Assembly (NCBI RefSeq): GCF_002506515.1
Contig: NZ_DAXS01000071.1
Span: 788 to 28,649, forward strand
Source of the DNA: Caldivirga sp. UBA161
GTDB lineage: Archaea; Thermoproteota; Thermoprotei; Thermoproteales; Thermocladiaceae
Direction of reading: 5' to 3'
DNA: 27,862 nucleotides
Positions 1 to 6,716 of the stretch are shown here, one piece after another (the stretch's first letter is position 1; every line of letters begins with the position of its first letter). The notes under the pieces were generated by a model that was not told where the DNA came from, made no database searches, and saw only the letters and a program-made list of their open reading frames with translations. Both the position numbers and the translations under genes were made by a program.

Positions 1-291
1 CTGGTTATTCCTAGCCCATTGTATTAATTCGCCAAGGCCGGCATATAACGTTGGTTCCCCATCACCAATAAACGTCAAGTAATCATAATTCCTAATTCTC
101 GTTGCTACCTCCAATTCCCTAATTATATCCCTGGGCGGATAGAACATTCTTAAGTCATTTATCATATATCTTGTCCTACCCAGTTGACAGTATATGCAGT
201 TGAAATTGCAGTATTTAAGTGGGACGACATTGACCCCTAATGATCTTCCTAACCTACGTGAAGGTACAGGCCCAAAGATGTAATGAAACAT
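1..291 (-). CDS. Radical SAM protein (COG0731-like), N-terminal part, runs off the window
   Basis: This is the first 97 residues of a gene that continues past base 1. The protein opens with an FGPVPSRRLG stretch and a CNFNCIYC cluster motif (Cys28, Cys32, Cys35, spacing CX3CX2C) that binds the 4Fe-4S cluster and S-adenosylmethionine. A GDGEPTLYAGL segment near residues 76-86 matches the GGE-type SAM-binding motif. The FGPVPSRRLG plus CX3CX2C start is typical of the COG0731 Fe-S oxidoreductase family, related to the TYW1 wyosine enzymes; the substrate cannot be told from this fragment. The ATG at 289-291 was chosen because a TATA-like box lies upstream at 344-350. An in-frame TTG four codons earlier is possible. 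No downstream gene is visible. Confidence 0.88.
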   Translation of the reverse strand, partial: MFHYIFGPVPSRRLGRSLGVNVVPLKYCNFNCIYCQLGRTRYMINDLRMFYPPRDIIRELEVATRIRNYDYLTFIGDGEPTLYAGLGELIQWARNNQ

Positions 292-343
292 CCTGCTTCC
301 CAATGCATTTATTGCGTTTTGGTTTAATAATTTTTATTAAATG

Positions 344-350
344 TTTATAT
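344..350 (-). promoter_or_regulatory. TATA box for the radical SAM gene
   Basis: On the minus strand ATATAAA lies about 55 bases before the start codon, so a leader of roughly 25-30 bases is predicted. This is longer than for most genes in the window. Confidence 0.5.
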
Positions 351-548
351 CTCTATTCTTGATTATTAAGTAATTGAATATGAATATTAAATTACTGAAA
401 ACAATAGCTCTTTCTACACTTGAATTTATAATGAGTATTCTAGAGTAATACAAATAATAATTGCATCCTAGGAACTGTACGTAGGCTGAACATAGATCCA
501 CATAATACGTTATGTGATTAATCCTCACGCTCACATGGTTGATTAGAC

Positions 549-583
549 GCCCAGCTGATGGTTAATGTGAATTAGGGCTGGGC
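549..583. repeat. 7-bp perfect inverted repeat
   Basis: GCCCAGC at 549-555 is the exact reverse complement of GCTGGGC at 577-583, with a 21-base spacer. No gene or clear promoter is next to it. It could be a hairpin of an unrecognised RNA or a worn element end. Confidence 0.4.
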
Positions 584-590
584 TTAACAG

Positions 591-604
591 CGAGTAGATA
601 CTCG
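591..604. repeat. Palindrome CGAGTA-GA-TACTCG
   Basis: Perfect 6-bp arms flank a two-base centre. It lies 8 bases after the inverted repeat at 549-583, so the two could belong to one structured region. Function unknown. Confidence 0.4.
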
Positions 605-926
605 TGACCTGGCATGTTATTTTAGCCATATTAATAAGTAACTGAAAGGTATGAATAAAGTACCATAATAAGGGCCTCTTTCTACACCAGTATATGGCGT
701 AGGGCATGATGATCTATGTTTATAATGCCATAGTACGTGAATTCAGGGCATCCTCATCGCTTTCATCTGCTTTTCAATATAATTAAACTCATACCTGAAA
801 GCTCATCCAAGCTTCATAGGCTGTAGGTCCATTATTCCTTAAGTTTAACTTGGCCGTCCTATCTATATCTCATATCTAAGCCGCTTATTGCAATAGGCTT
901 AGTAAAACTAAGTCGTCTTAGTAAAG

Positions 927-976
927 CCCAGTGGCCTCTGGTTTCATTAATTATTGAATTTAACTTGACCACTGGG
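927..976. repeat. 8-bp perfect inverted repeat CCCAGTGG/CCACTGGG
   Basis: The arms at 927-934 and 969-976 are perfect and separated by 34 bases. Just upstream, the 9-mer CTTAGTAAA occurs twice within about 30 bases, and CTTAGT/ACTAAG forms a small hairpin near 899-913. Function unknown; worn element or RNA structure are both possible. Confidence 0.4.
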
Positions 977-1064
977 AAATCTTAAAATACCCTCATTCAA
1001 TTCTTAATACTTACTGCTAAAGTAGCTTAAGAAATAAGCTTGACTAGAGTACTTAGCAAAAATA

Positions 1065-1074
1065 CTTATATAAG
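1065..1074 (+). promoter_or_regulatory. TATA box for the C/D sRNA
   Basis: CTTATATAAG lies about 43 bases before the C box, which puts the predicted transcription start roughly 10-15 bases before the sRNA body. Confidence 0.5.
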
Positions 1075-1110
1075 AGGTAAGTTGGCTTCTATTGAACTTT
1101 AATCTTAGGG

Positions 1111-1165
1111 AAGTGATGATGCGTGGCAGCAACTGAGTAATGAGGAGCCTTGTCTCACGCTGATT
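1111..1165 (+). ncRNA. Box C/D sRNA (2'-O-methylation guide)
   Basis: The archaeal C/D layout is complete: C box GTGATGA at 1113-1119, D' box CTGA at 1133-1136, a three-base spacer, C' box ATGAGGA at 1140-1146 and D box CTGA at 1160-1163. The two guides are 13 bases each (1120-1132 and 1147-1159), the compact size usual in archaea. The D guide is complementary to CGUGAGACA, part of a highly conserved stretch of 23S rRNA downstream of the peptidyl-transferase loop; by the N+5 rule, base 1155 places the methyl group on the A of CGUGA. I could not place the D' guide target. The ends given are approximate because the terminal stem is weak. An upstream TATA box supports independent transcription. 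Confidence 0.75.
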
Positions 1166-1212
1166 ATTTAACATGCATCATTACTGTACATAGAATGATT
1201 AATACTTAATTC

Positions 1213-1362
1213 ATGGTTTATTATGGTTACGTAGGCTACTTAATAGATCCACTTTATCCACGTGAAATTATTCTATCACTATTCATGCACCTTGATAGGG
1301 TATTTGCAAACATGATTAATGCATCTAATGTCAGTGGCTTAACACCATGGTTGCGTGGTTAG
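1213..1362 (+). other. 49-codon open frame of doubtful meaning
   Basis: From ATG at 1213 to TAG at 1360-1362 the frame reads MVYYGYVGYLIDPLYP and onward without interruption, with plausible codon choice. I recognise no family, there is a stop just upstream in frame, and no well-placed TATA box. It may be a fragment of a lost gene or chance. Confidence 0.18.
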
Positions 1363-1453
1363 TTCATTATCCTGCCCCCTTAGGGTTATGTTATAGCCAT
1401 TTTCCTTGTAATGCTTAGTGAGGCATTAATGTTGGCAATAGTGTAACCATTAG

Positions 1454-1678
1454 TTGCCCAATCAGCATCCTCTGCCTAATAGCCTTAGGATTGGTAATGC
1501 GCTTGCCGCAGTAATTTGGCTTAACATAGCCACGTTTACTCCACTTGGATGCTGGCTTACCAACATTAATAGGCGCGTAGGCGAACCACCTACTGCCTCC
1601 AAGCTTAATATAGCCTCCCCGCCTGCCCCAGTGGAGCCGGAATCCCTGTCCTTCAAGGCAGGAAGCCGTCAGTACTGA
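1454..1678 (+). pseudogene. Probable 3' remnant of a TnpB-type transposon gene
   Basis: An open frame of about 75 codons ends in VEPESLSFKAGSRQY and a stop. Its tail is encoded by a transposon-end-like hairpin, as is typical of tnpB genes whose 3' end overlaps the right end of IS200/IS605-type elements. A segment GNALAAVIWLNIATFTPLG resembles a worn version of the DxNAAxNIA helix near the TnpB C-terminus, but the Asp of the RuvC site is not visible, there are no CxxC zinc motifs, and the frame starts right after a stop codon. I read it as a decayed 3' fragment. The alternative is chance openness; the hairpin is the stronger part of the case. Confidence 0.4.
1641..1671 (+). mobile_element. IS200/IS605-type right-end hairpin, overlapping the lysA stop
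   Basis: CCTG-T-CCT-TCA-AGG-CAGG (1645-1662) folds as a seven-base-pair stem with one bulged T and a TCA loop, followed by GAAGCCGTCA-like sequence. The pattern of a C-rich arm, a CTTCA-type loop, a G-rich arm and a terminal GTCA is the usual subterminal hairpin at the right end of TnpB-carrying elements. The terminal TCA at 1669-1671 is, on the other strand, the TGA stop codon of lysA, so the element appears to have landed at the very end of that gene. Confidence 0.5.
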
Positions 1679-2877
1679 ATGAAGTCTGGGATAATTTGAA
1701 GTATGGTTAATGAGTCTAAGGTTTCCCTAAGCCTACTTACCGCATGCTCATTATTGTAAACTATGACCTCCGCTGGCCTTAATCTACCATTGTAGTTACT
1801 GCTCATTGAGTACACGTAGGCTCCGGCATTAAGTATCACCAGGAGGTCACCCTCCTTAACCCTAGGTAACTCCCTATTGACGGCTAATTTATCAGTGTTC
1901 TCGCATATTGGCCCAACCACATCAACAGCCTCATTACCCTCACCCTCACTGCAGGTAATTATATGGTGGTATGCGCCATAAAGCATTGGCCTAATTAAAA
2001 CATTCATACCAACATCAACACCAATATATGTCCTACCCCCCTTCCTCTTAACCTCAGTAACCCTGGTTAATAAGTAGCCGGCGTTACCGACAATGAACCT
2101 ACCTGGCTCAACCCATAATTCACCAGGGAAGAAGCCCCTAAGTACACTTAACCTATTAAGGTCAAGAGGCCTTTCACTAGGCTTGTAAGGTATACCGAAG
2201 CCACCGCCCATGTCGAAGTAACTTATCTTAATGCCAACCTCACTCTCTATTACCTCGGCCTGCTCCTTAAGTAATCCAGCTATCTTCAGGAAGTAATCTG
2301 GGTTAAGCACATTACTACCCATCATCGCGTGTATGCCGAATTCCTCAACACCACTTGACTTAGCTAACTTATAGGCCTTAACCGCATCATCAAGGAACAT
2401 GCCGAATTTACTGCCCTCACCGGCTAATGTAACACCTGGCGTGAAGCCCTCCCCATAGCCTAAGTCAATCCTGAAGAAGACTAATCTAGGCCTGTAACCT
2501 AGGGCCATAGCCCTCTCAAAGGCCCTCCTTGAATCGAAGTTGAAGATAACTCCTGCATCTATGCCGTACTTAATGTCATTATTCGATAAGTATGCGCCAG
2601 TGTAGAGTACCTCACTTGGCTTAAAACCAGCCTTAAGCGCCAAGTATATTTCACCTGGCGATGCAGCATCAGCCCCAGAGCCCAGCCTCCTAAGGAAGGC
2701 TAGTATGGCTAGGTTTGGGTTAGCCTTAATAGAATAGAGGACCTTAGCATTAAGTGCATCCTTAATGGACCTGTAGTTCCCCTCAATTAAGTTAAGGTCG
2801 TAGACTATTAATGGAGTATCATACTTATTAGCTAAGTCAATTAAGCCTACGCCTCCACCAACTGTGCAAGGATCCAT
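1669..2877 (-). CDS. lysA: Diaminopimelate decarboxylase
   Basis: A 402-residue fold-type III PLP enzyme predicted to convert meso-diaminopimelate to lysine. The PLP lysine is Lys51 in YSIKANPN, followed by GSGADAASPGE near 66-76, a glycine-rich phosphate loop MGGGFGIPY around 224-232, and the C-terminal signature GPICENTDKLA with the catalytic Cys plus SMSSNYNGRLRPAEV near the end. These fit LysA better than ornithine or arginine decarboxylase. Length is normal. The ATG at 2877 sits about 28 bases from a TATA-like box at 2901-2909, so the mRNA is probably leaderless. The stop codon coincides with the end of a transposon-like hairpin. No other lysine genes are nearby. Confidence 0.9.
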   Translation of the reverse strand: MDPCTVGGGVGLIDLANKYDTPLIVYDLNLIEGNYRSIKDALNAKVLYSIKANPNLAILAFLRRLGSGADAASPGEIYLALKAGFKPSEVLYTGAYLSNNDIKYGIDAGVIFNFDSRRAFERAMALGYRPRLVFFRIDLGYGEGFTPGVTLAGEGSKFGMFLDDAVKAYKLAKSSGVEEFGIHAMMGSNVLNPDYFLKIAGLLKEQAEVIESEVGIKISYFDMGGGFGIPYKPSERPLDLNRLSVLRGFFPGELWVEPGRFIVGNAGYLLTRVTEVKRKGGRTYIGVDVGMNVLIRPMLYGAYHHIITCSEGEGNEAVDVVGPICENTDKLAVNRELPRVKEGDLLVILNAGAYVYSMSSNYNGRLRPAEVIVYNNEHAVSRLRETLDSLTILQIIPDFIQY

Positions 2878-2964
2878 GGGTTTAAGTTAACTATTAGAAT
2901 GTATTTAACTATTAACGCTGGGGTATTACTTGAGTTAATTCTAATGCCGGTTTAATTGAGGTAA

Positions 2965-2973
2965 TTTATATAA
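2965..2973 (+). promoter_or_regulatory. TATA box for the 50-residue gene
   Basis: TTTATATAA is centred 27 bases before the ATG at 2996. This is the strongest sign that the small frame is a real, separately transcribed gene. Confidence 0.6.
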
Positions 2974-2995
2974 GCATCCCGTTTCAGGAGCACCT

Positions 2996-3148
2996 ATGAG
3001 TATTTCAAGTAAGGTTAAGGAGTTGGCTAACAGTAAGCTTGAGGAGGCTAAGAAGCAGGTTAGTGCAAGGATTCAGGATGCTAAGGGTAGGATTATTGAG
3101 TACATTGAGGCCAAGAGGAGGGAATTACTTAAACTCACTGAGCAATAG
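2996..3148 (+). CDS. Small helical (coiled-coil-like) protein, 50 residues
   Basis: Starts MSISSKVKELANSKLEEAKK and runs to TAG at 3146-3148. It has no Pro, Cys or Trp, is about one third Lys/Arg/Glu/Asp, and has hydrophobic residues spaced as in one long amphipathic helix, so a coiled coil or helix-bundle subunit is likely. I do not recognise a family. The TATA box at 2965-2973 predicts a leaderless mRNA starting at this ATG. folE follows 56 bases later on the same strand but has its own TATA box, so co-transcription is optional. It is too short for many gene callers. Confidence 0.65.
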   Translation: MSISSKVKELANSKLEEAKKQVSARIQDAKGRIIEYIEAKRRELLKLTEQ

Positions 3149-3170
3149 CTTCAGCTTCATACATTGGTGA

Positions 3171-3181
3171 GTTTTTTAAAG
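3171..3181 (+). promoter_or_regulatory. TATA box for folE
   Basis: GTTTTTTAAAG is centred about 28 bases before the folE ATG, predicting a leaderless or nearly leaderless mRNA. Confidence 0.55.
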
Positions 3182-3204
3182 AAATGCGGTGAAGGCTTGA
3201 TTTT

Positions 3205-3771
3205 ATGGGTGTTGATAAGGCCTTAATCAAGCAGGCGGTTAGGCAGATACTTGTGGCCATTGGTGAAGACCCTGAGAGGGAGGGGTTGAGGAGGACGCCT
3301 GATAGGGTTGCTAACATGCTTGAGGAGTTGACTAATGGACGTGAGGATAATGTGCAGTACACGCTCTTCGAGGGGTCCAGTAACATGATTATTGTGGCTG
3401 GTATAAGGTTCTCAACACTCTGTGAGCATCACCTACTGCCAATGCTTGGGGTGGCTCACGTAGCCTACATACCTAATGGTAAGGTTATTGGGGTAAGTAA
3501 AATACCTAGAATCGTTGTTAAGTACTCTAGGATGCTTCAACTTCAGGAGAGGTTAACTAGGCAGATAATGAATGAGGTTTCATCAGCCACAGGTTCAGGA
3601 GATGTCATGGTTCTCACTGAGGCTTACCACACCTGCATGATGATTAGGGGTGTTAGGAGCGCCTCACCCCTTGTTTCAATGGTCTATAAGGGTAAGTTTA
3701 ATGACTCCTCACTTAGACTGGAGTTTCTGGAGTACATTAGGCCATTTAGGCTTAATAAATTCCTGGTATGA
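3205..3771 (+). CDS. folE: GTP cyclohydrolase I (FolE type)
   Basis: A 188-residue protein predicted to convert GTP to 7,8-dihydroneopterin triphosphate, the first step of pterin and folate synthesis. The zinc and catalytic residues of bacterial FolE are present: Cys73-Glu-His75-His76 in TLCEHHLLP, then His142 and Cys144 in YHTCMMIRG. The N-terminal EDPEREGLRRTPDRV block (21-35) and HVAYIPNGKVIGVSK (85-99) are also classic. Length matches the family. Most archaea use the unrelated MptA/FolE2 instead, so this type is notable. A pteridine-reductase-like gene and a FolB-FolK fusion lie about 2 kb downstream on the same strand. A role in archaeosine (preQ0) synthesis is an alternative, since that also begins with a GTP cyclohydrolase. 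Confidence 0.93.
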   Translation: MGVDKALIKQAVRQILVAIGEDPEREGLRRTPDRVANMLEELTNGREDNVQYTLFEGSSNMIIVAGIRFSTLCEHHLLPMLGVAHVAYIPNGKVIGVSKIPRIVVKYSRMLQLQERLTRQIMNEVSSATGSGDVMVLTEAYHTCMMIRGVRSASPLVSMVYKGKFNDSSLRLEFLEYIRPFRLNKFLV

Positions 3772-3836
3772 TTAACCTAATTGGCTTATTTCAATCGAGT
3801 AAGGTATTTTAATAACCTGCATTGAGTGTTAGGCGT

Positions 3837-4682
3837 ATGGCTATTGAGTACTTGAAGCTAATGAAACCCCACGTAATATGGCTACTGGTCCTCTCAGCAT
3901 TAGTTGGCTACATTGCTGCGGCAGGACCATTAGTGAATTCAATTAAGTTAATTGAATTAACGGTGGTGGGTTTCCTATCCACAGGTGGTTCAGCGGCCTT
4001 CAACATGTATTATGAGAGGGATATTGATAGCCTAATGGTTAGAACCATGAAGCGCCCAATACCCAGTGGTAAAGTAGCGCCATTAAATGCATTAACGTTC
4101 TCAATAGCAGTAAGCCTCAGTGGGTTTACACTATCCTATGTTTGGCTTGGGCCATGGGTAACCTTAATGATTATGCTAGGTTGGTTCTTCTACGCGGTGT
4201 TATACACTATAATGCTTAAGAGGAGGACTTGGTTAAACATAGTGATTGGCGGTTTCGCGGGGAATGCTGCATTACTCTCAGGGTGGATTATGGCTAAGCC
4301 CATTGACCTGGAAGCTATATTACTATCAATGGTTATATACGTTTGGATCCCAGCCCATATTTGGTCACTTGCCTACTACGCTAGGGATGACTACAGGAAG
4401 GTTAACGTACCCATGCTACCCACTGTGGTTGATGAGAGGGCCAGCGTGAGGATTATATCTATACTTAACTTAGCTTCAATAATCTACATGCTGGTGCTTT
4501 ACCAATTATACATGGCTAAGCCAATAGGCTACATCCTAGTTATACCAGCTACGATTGCGGGAATCATAGTAACCGCCAGGGCTCTTATTAAGCCAGGTAA
4601 TGAATCATTTAGGGTAATGTTCAAGGCTACGAGCCCAATACTACTACTATTCCTACTAGCTGTAATAATATCTAGTGTTTAA
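3837..4682 (+). CDS. ctaB: Protoheme IX farnesyltransferase (heme O synthase)
   Basis: A UbiA-superfamily membrane prenyltransferase that attaches a farnesyl group to heme b to make heme O, the precursor of heme A for terminal oxidases. The first Asp-rich motif is NMYYERDIDSLMVRTMKRP (residues 56-74 from this ATG) and the second lies in YYARDDYRKVNVPMLP; seven to nine hydrophobic segments are visible. The ATG at 3837 is preferred because TTTTAATA at 3807-3814 is about 27 bases upstream; a TTG five codons earlier (3822) is the alternative. It converges on the htpX-like gene. No oxidase subunit genes are in the window, but the gene implies an aerobic or microaerobic respiratory chain. Confidence 0.9.
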   Translation: MAIEYLKLMKPHVIWLLVLSALVGYIAAAGPLVNSIKLIELTVVGFLSTGGSAAFNMYYERDIDSLMVRTMKRPIPSGKVAPLNALTFSIAVSLSGFTLSYVWLGPWVTLMIMLGWFFYAVLYTIMLKRRTWLNIVIGGFAGNAALLSGWIMAKPIDLEAILLSMVIYVWIPAHIWSLAYYARDDYRKVNVPMLPTVVDERASVRIISILNLASIIYMLVLYQLYMAKPIGYILVIPATIAGIIVTARALIKPGNESFRVMFKATSPILLLFLLAVIISSV

Positions 4683-4703
4683 GAAATTCTATAAATTAAT
4701 TTT

Positions 4704-4711
4704 AGAAAAAA
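4704..4711 (-). terminator. T-run terminator of the htpX-like gene
   Basis: The A-rich run on the plus strand reads as a T6 tract on the minus strand about 28 bases after the htpX stop, with another T4 tract before it. Such T-runs terminate archaeal RNA polymerase without a hairpin. Confidence 0.4.
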
Positions 4712-4738
4712 GTTGAGGAGGGAAAACTGATTTTAAGG

Positions 4739-5734
4739 CTAGTAACCCTCAGCGGCATACTTATCAAGTAGTTTAATCCTCTTAGCTGGATGCGGGTGAT
4801 CTGAGAATAGCTCCTCAAGTACTGATGGCTTATAATTCCTCCAGTACTCTATTAACTCATCAACATCCGACTCAGGAACCTCCTTCCAATCCTTCGGTAA
4901 TGGTGAGAAGAAGAGCATGTGGCTTAGGTTGGATCCAGCATTACGCTTAATAACCTTAGTAACCCTTGGATCAACACTTAAGTATATTTTAGCTAAAGCC
5001 CTCTGCAGGTTCCTAGCGGCTCCTGGTATTGTTATTGCTGAGTTTACATCAGCGTATGCCTCCCTCATCCTGTTGAGGGCCAGTAGGAAGAGGTTGAATA
5101 CGAAGCTTACTGCCAATAATCCTAAGCCAATTAGCATTATTATGAATGGTGAATCAGAGTCGCGTCCACCACCCCACCATGATCCCCATATTCCACTGAA
5201 CCATAGGCTGTAGCCAAGCCAGTATATTAATGCCGGTATTAGGCCTATGAACATTAGGAATTCCACATCCCTATGCCTCAAGTGGCCTAGCTCATGCCCT
5301 AGGACTGCCTTAATCTCATCCTTATTCAGTATCTTAAGTAATGGTGCAGTTATGGCAACCCTCTTACCCGCTATTGGGCTACTGTAGGCGAAGGCATTTG
5401 GGAAGGGTGCTTCAGCAATATAGACCTTAGGCGTCTTAATCCCATTAGCCTCAGCAACCTCATTAACCAAGTCAACTAACCAACCATACTTAGGGTCATC
5501 AGGGCTAACCTCCTTAGCATGATACATGGCGTTTATAATGTATGGGCCAAAGAGCCACTGTATAATGTTTATGAACATTATGAACACTAGAATACCAGTT
5601 ATGGTGTAGGCCGTGGCTGCAACAGACCCAGTGACGAGTGCTAATACACCTAGGGCTATTGCTAAACCAAGTCCTATTATTACTACTGCCACGCCAGCCA
5701 TGGATAACCTAAGCTTAACCAACTCCCAATCCAT
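4739..5734 (-). CDS. htpX: HtpX-like M48 membrane metalloprotease
   Basis: A 331-residue integral membrane zinc protease, probably for quality control of membrane proteins. The zinc motif HELGH is at residues 147-151 (full context GHELGHLRHRD) and the third ligand is the Glu of REAYAD, about 80 residues later. Two hydrophobic segments precede the catalytic domain (about 12-34 and 40-65) and two lie between the motifs, the HtpX topology. I placed the start at the ATG at 5734 (MDWELVKLR) because GTTTTTTAAC on the minus strand (5756-5765) is centred 26 bases upstream. An in-frame ATG at 5812 would add 26 residues but would place that TATA box inside the gene. Confidence 0.88.
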   Translation of the reverse strand: MDWELVKLRLSMAGVAVVIIGLGLAIALGVLALVTGSVAATAYTITGILVFIMFINIIQWLFGPYIINAMYHAKEVSPDDPKYGWLVDLVNEVAEANGIKTPKVYIAEAPFPNAFAYSSPIAGKRVAITAPLLKILNKDEIKAVLGHELGHLRHRDVEFLMFIGLIPALIYWLGYSLWFSGIWGSWWGGGRDSDSPFIIMLIGLGLLAVSFVFNLFLLALNRMREAYADVNSAITIPGAARNLQRALAKIYLSVDPRVTKVIKRNAGSNLSHMLFFSPLPKDWKEVPESDVDELIEYWRNYKPSVLEELFSDHPHPAKRIKLLDKYAAEGY

Positions 5735-5937
5735 ATGCTCCACATATGTTAAGCAGTTAAAAAACTTTCTCACAATAGTTAAATAACCCCATACCTCCTC
5801 CCTTCCCCTCATTCAATGCATCATTGGGGCGTAATTAAGTAATTATGCGGTTAACCTAATTTAGAATTTCATTTAAACGTTACACTACAATGTACTGAAA
5901 GCCTCAAGCCAACTTAGGGGGTAGGTTAGTAGGCGCG

Positions 5938-5946
5938 GAATAAATA
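5938..5946 (+). promoter_or_regulatory. TATA box for the pteridine reductase - folBK unit
   Basis: AATAAATAT lies about 30 bases before the ATG at 5973. The next gene overlaps this one, so this is the likely promoter for both. Confidence 0.45.
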
Positions 5947-5972
5947 TGAGCCATGCTTAGTTACCTTAAGGT

Positions 5973-6716
5973 ATGGTGGATTTAATTAAGGGTAAGACAG
6001 CTCTAGTAACGGGTGGCTCAAGTAGGTTAGGTAAGGTGATATGCAATTACCTGGCTAGAGAGGGGGTTAATGTAGTAATTCACTATAATTCATCAAGGGA
6101 GGAGGCCCTAAGGGTTAAGGAGGAGATTACTAGCTTAGGCGTTAAATCATGGGTTATTAAGGCAGATTTATCTAAGCCTAATGAAGTCGATGAATTGATT
6201 AATGAATCCTTTAAGCAGGCTGGTGAAGTTAACTTCCTAATCAATAATGCATCAGTGTTCCCTAGGGTGGGGTTAAGTGACTTAAGTATTAATGGCTTAA
6301 ACTGGATTATGCAGGTGAATGCCTGGGCCCCATTAATGCTTACCCTAAGGTTCGCGAATATGGTTAATGAGGGTAAGGTAATTAATGTACTTGATTCAGT
6401 AGTGGATGGGTATAATTTCGAGAGGTACGCGTATTATCTAAGTAAGGTAATGCTCAATGCTGTAACAAGGTCCCTAGCCCTTAGGCTAGCCCCAAGGATC
6501 ATGGTTAATGCCGTTGCCCCTGGCATTATTCTTCCAGCTAAGGATGAGGATACTGGGCGCGTAGAGGCTATGATTAACCAAGTCCCCTTGAGGAGGCGTG
6601 GATCACCGGATGACATCGCCCACGCCGTATTATTCCTACTTGAGAATAGTTATGTAACCGGTCAAGTAATATACGTTGATGGTGGTGAGCATCTTAAGCC
6701 CAGGGTGGTTTACTAA
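5973..6716 (+). CDS. Pteridine reductase-like short-chain dehydrogenase (PTR1/FolM type)
   Basis: A 247-residue Rossmann SDR. Two features single out the PTR1/FolM branch. The nucleotide motif is TGGSSRLG (13-20), the TGxxxRxG form, rather than the usual TGxxxGxG. The active site is Asp141-Tyr154-Lys158, with Asp in place of the usual SDR Ser, and the Asp-to-Tyr spacing of 13 equals that of Leishmania PTR1 (Asp181, Tyr194, Lys198). NNASVFPR (91-98) is also typical. The stop overlaps the start of the FolB-FolK gene (TAATG), so the two are translationally coupled. I infer reduction of dihydrofolate, dihydrobiopterin or dihydromonapterin with NADPH; a general 3-oxoacyl reductase is less likely given the motifs and neighbour. 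Confidence 0.82.
   Translation: MVDLIKGKTALVTGGSSRLGKVICNYLAREGVNVVIHYNSSREEALRVKEEITSLGVKSWVIKADLSKPNEVDELINESFKQAGEVNFLINNASVFPRVGLSDLSINGLNWIMQVNAWAPLMLTLRFANMVNEGKVINVLDSVVDGYNFERYAYYLSKVMLNAVTRSLALRLAPRIMVNAVAPGIILPAKDEDTGRVEAMINQVPLRRRGSPDDIAHAVLFLLENSYVTGQVIYVDGGEHLKPRVVY

Larger units (their letters stand above)
292..1668. other. Long AT-rich gap with hairpins, one sRNA and an element relic
   Basis: Nearly 1.4 kb holds no convincing intact protein gene. The 65-codon minus-strand frame at 337-534 is AT-rich with no recognisable motif and I do not accept it. What can be supported is a box C/D sRNA near 1111-1165 with its own TATA box, several short perfect inverted repeats (549-583, 591-604, 927-976), a 49-codon open frame at 1213-1362 of doubtful meaning, and a probable TnpB 3' remnant with a transposon right-end hairpin at 1454-1678. 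The overall look is that of decaying accessory DNA between two conserved genes. Confidence 0.6.

Noticed and set aside
337..534. 65-codon open frame on the minus strand
   Set aside because: AT-rich, no motif or family resemblance, and it lies in the upstream region of the radical SAM gene over its TATA box; most likely chance.
650..850. Short minus-strand stretches that look protein-like (for example TYYGIINIDHHALRH)
   Set aside because: Open for only about 24 codons between stops and matching no family I know; not enough to call a pseudogene.
1462..1656. 64-codon minus-strand frame opposite the TnpB-like remnant
   Set aside because: Shadow of the opposite strand with no promoter or recognisable motif.
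3135..3386. 83-codon minus-strand frame over the start of folE
   Set aside because: Covers the folE promoter and conserved N-terminus in antisense; no independent support.
4917..5213. 98-codon plus-strand frame within the htpX-like gene
   Set aside because: Antisense shadow of the M48 protease; its translation is low-complexity and unlike any family.
5805..5828. CAATG-CAT-CATTG hairpin with flanking CCCC/GGGG
   Set aside because: Asymmetric and short, with no clear relation to either neighbouring promoter; probably chance.
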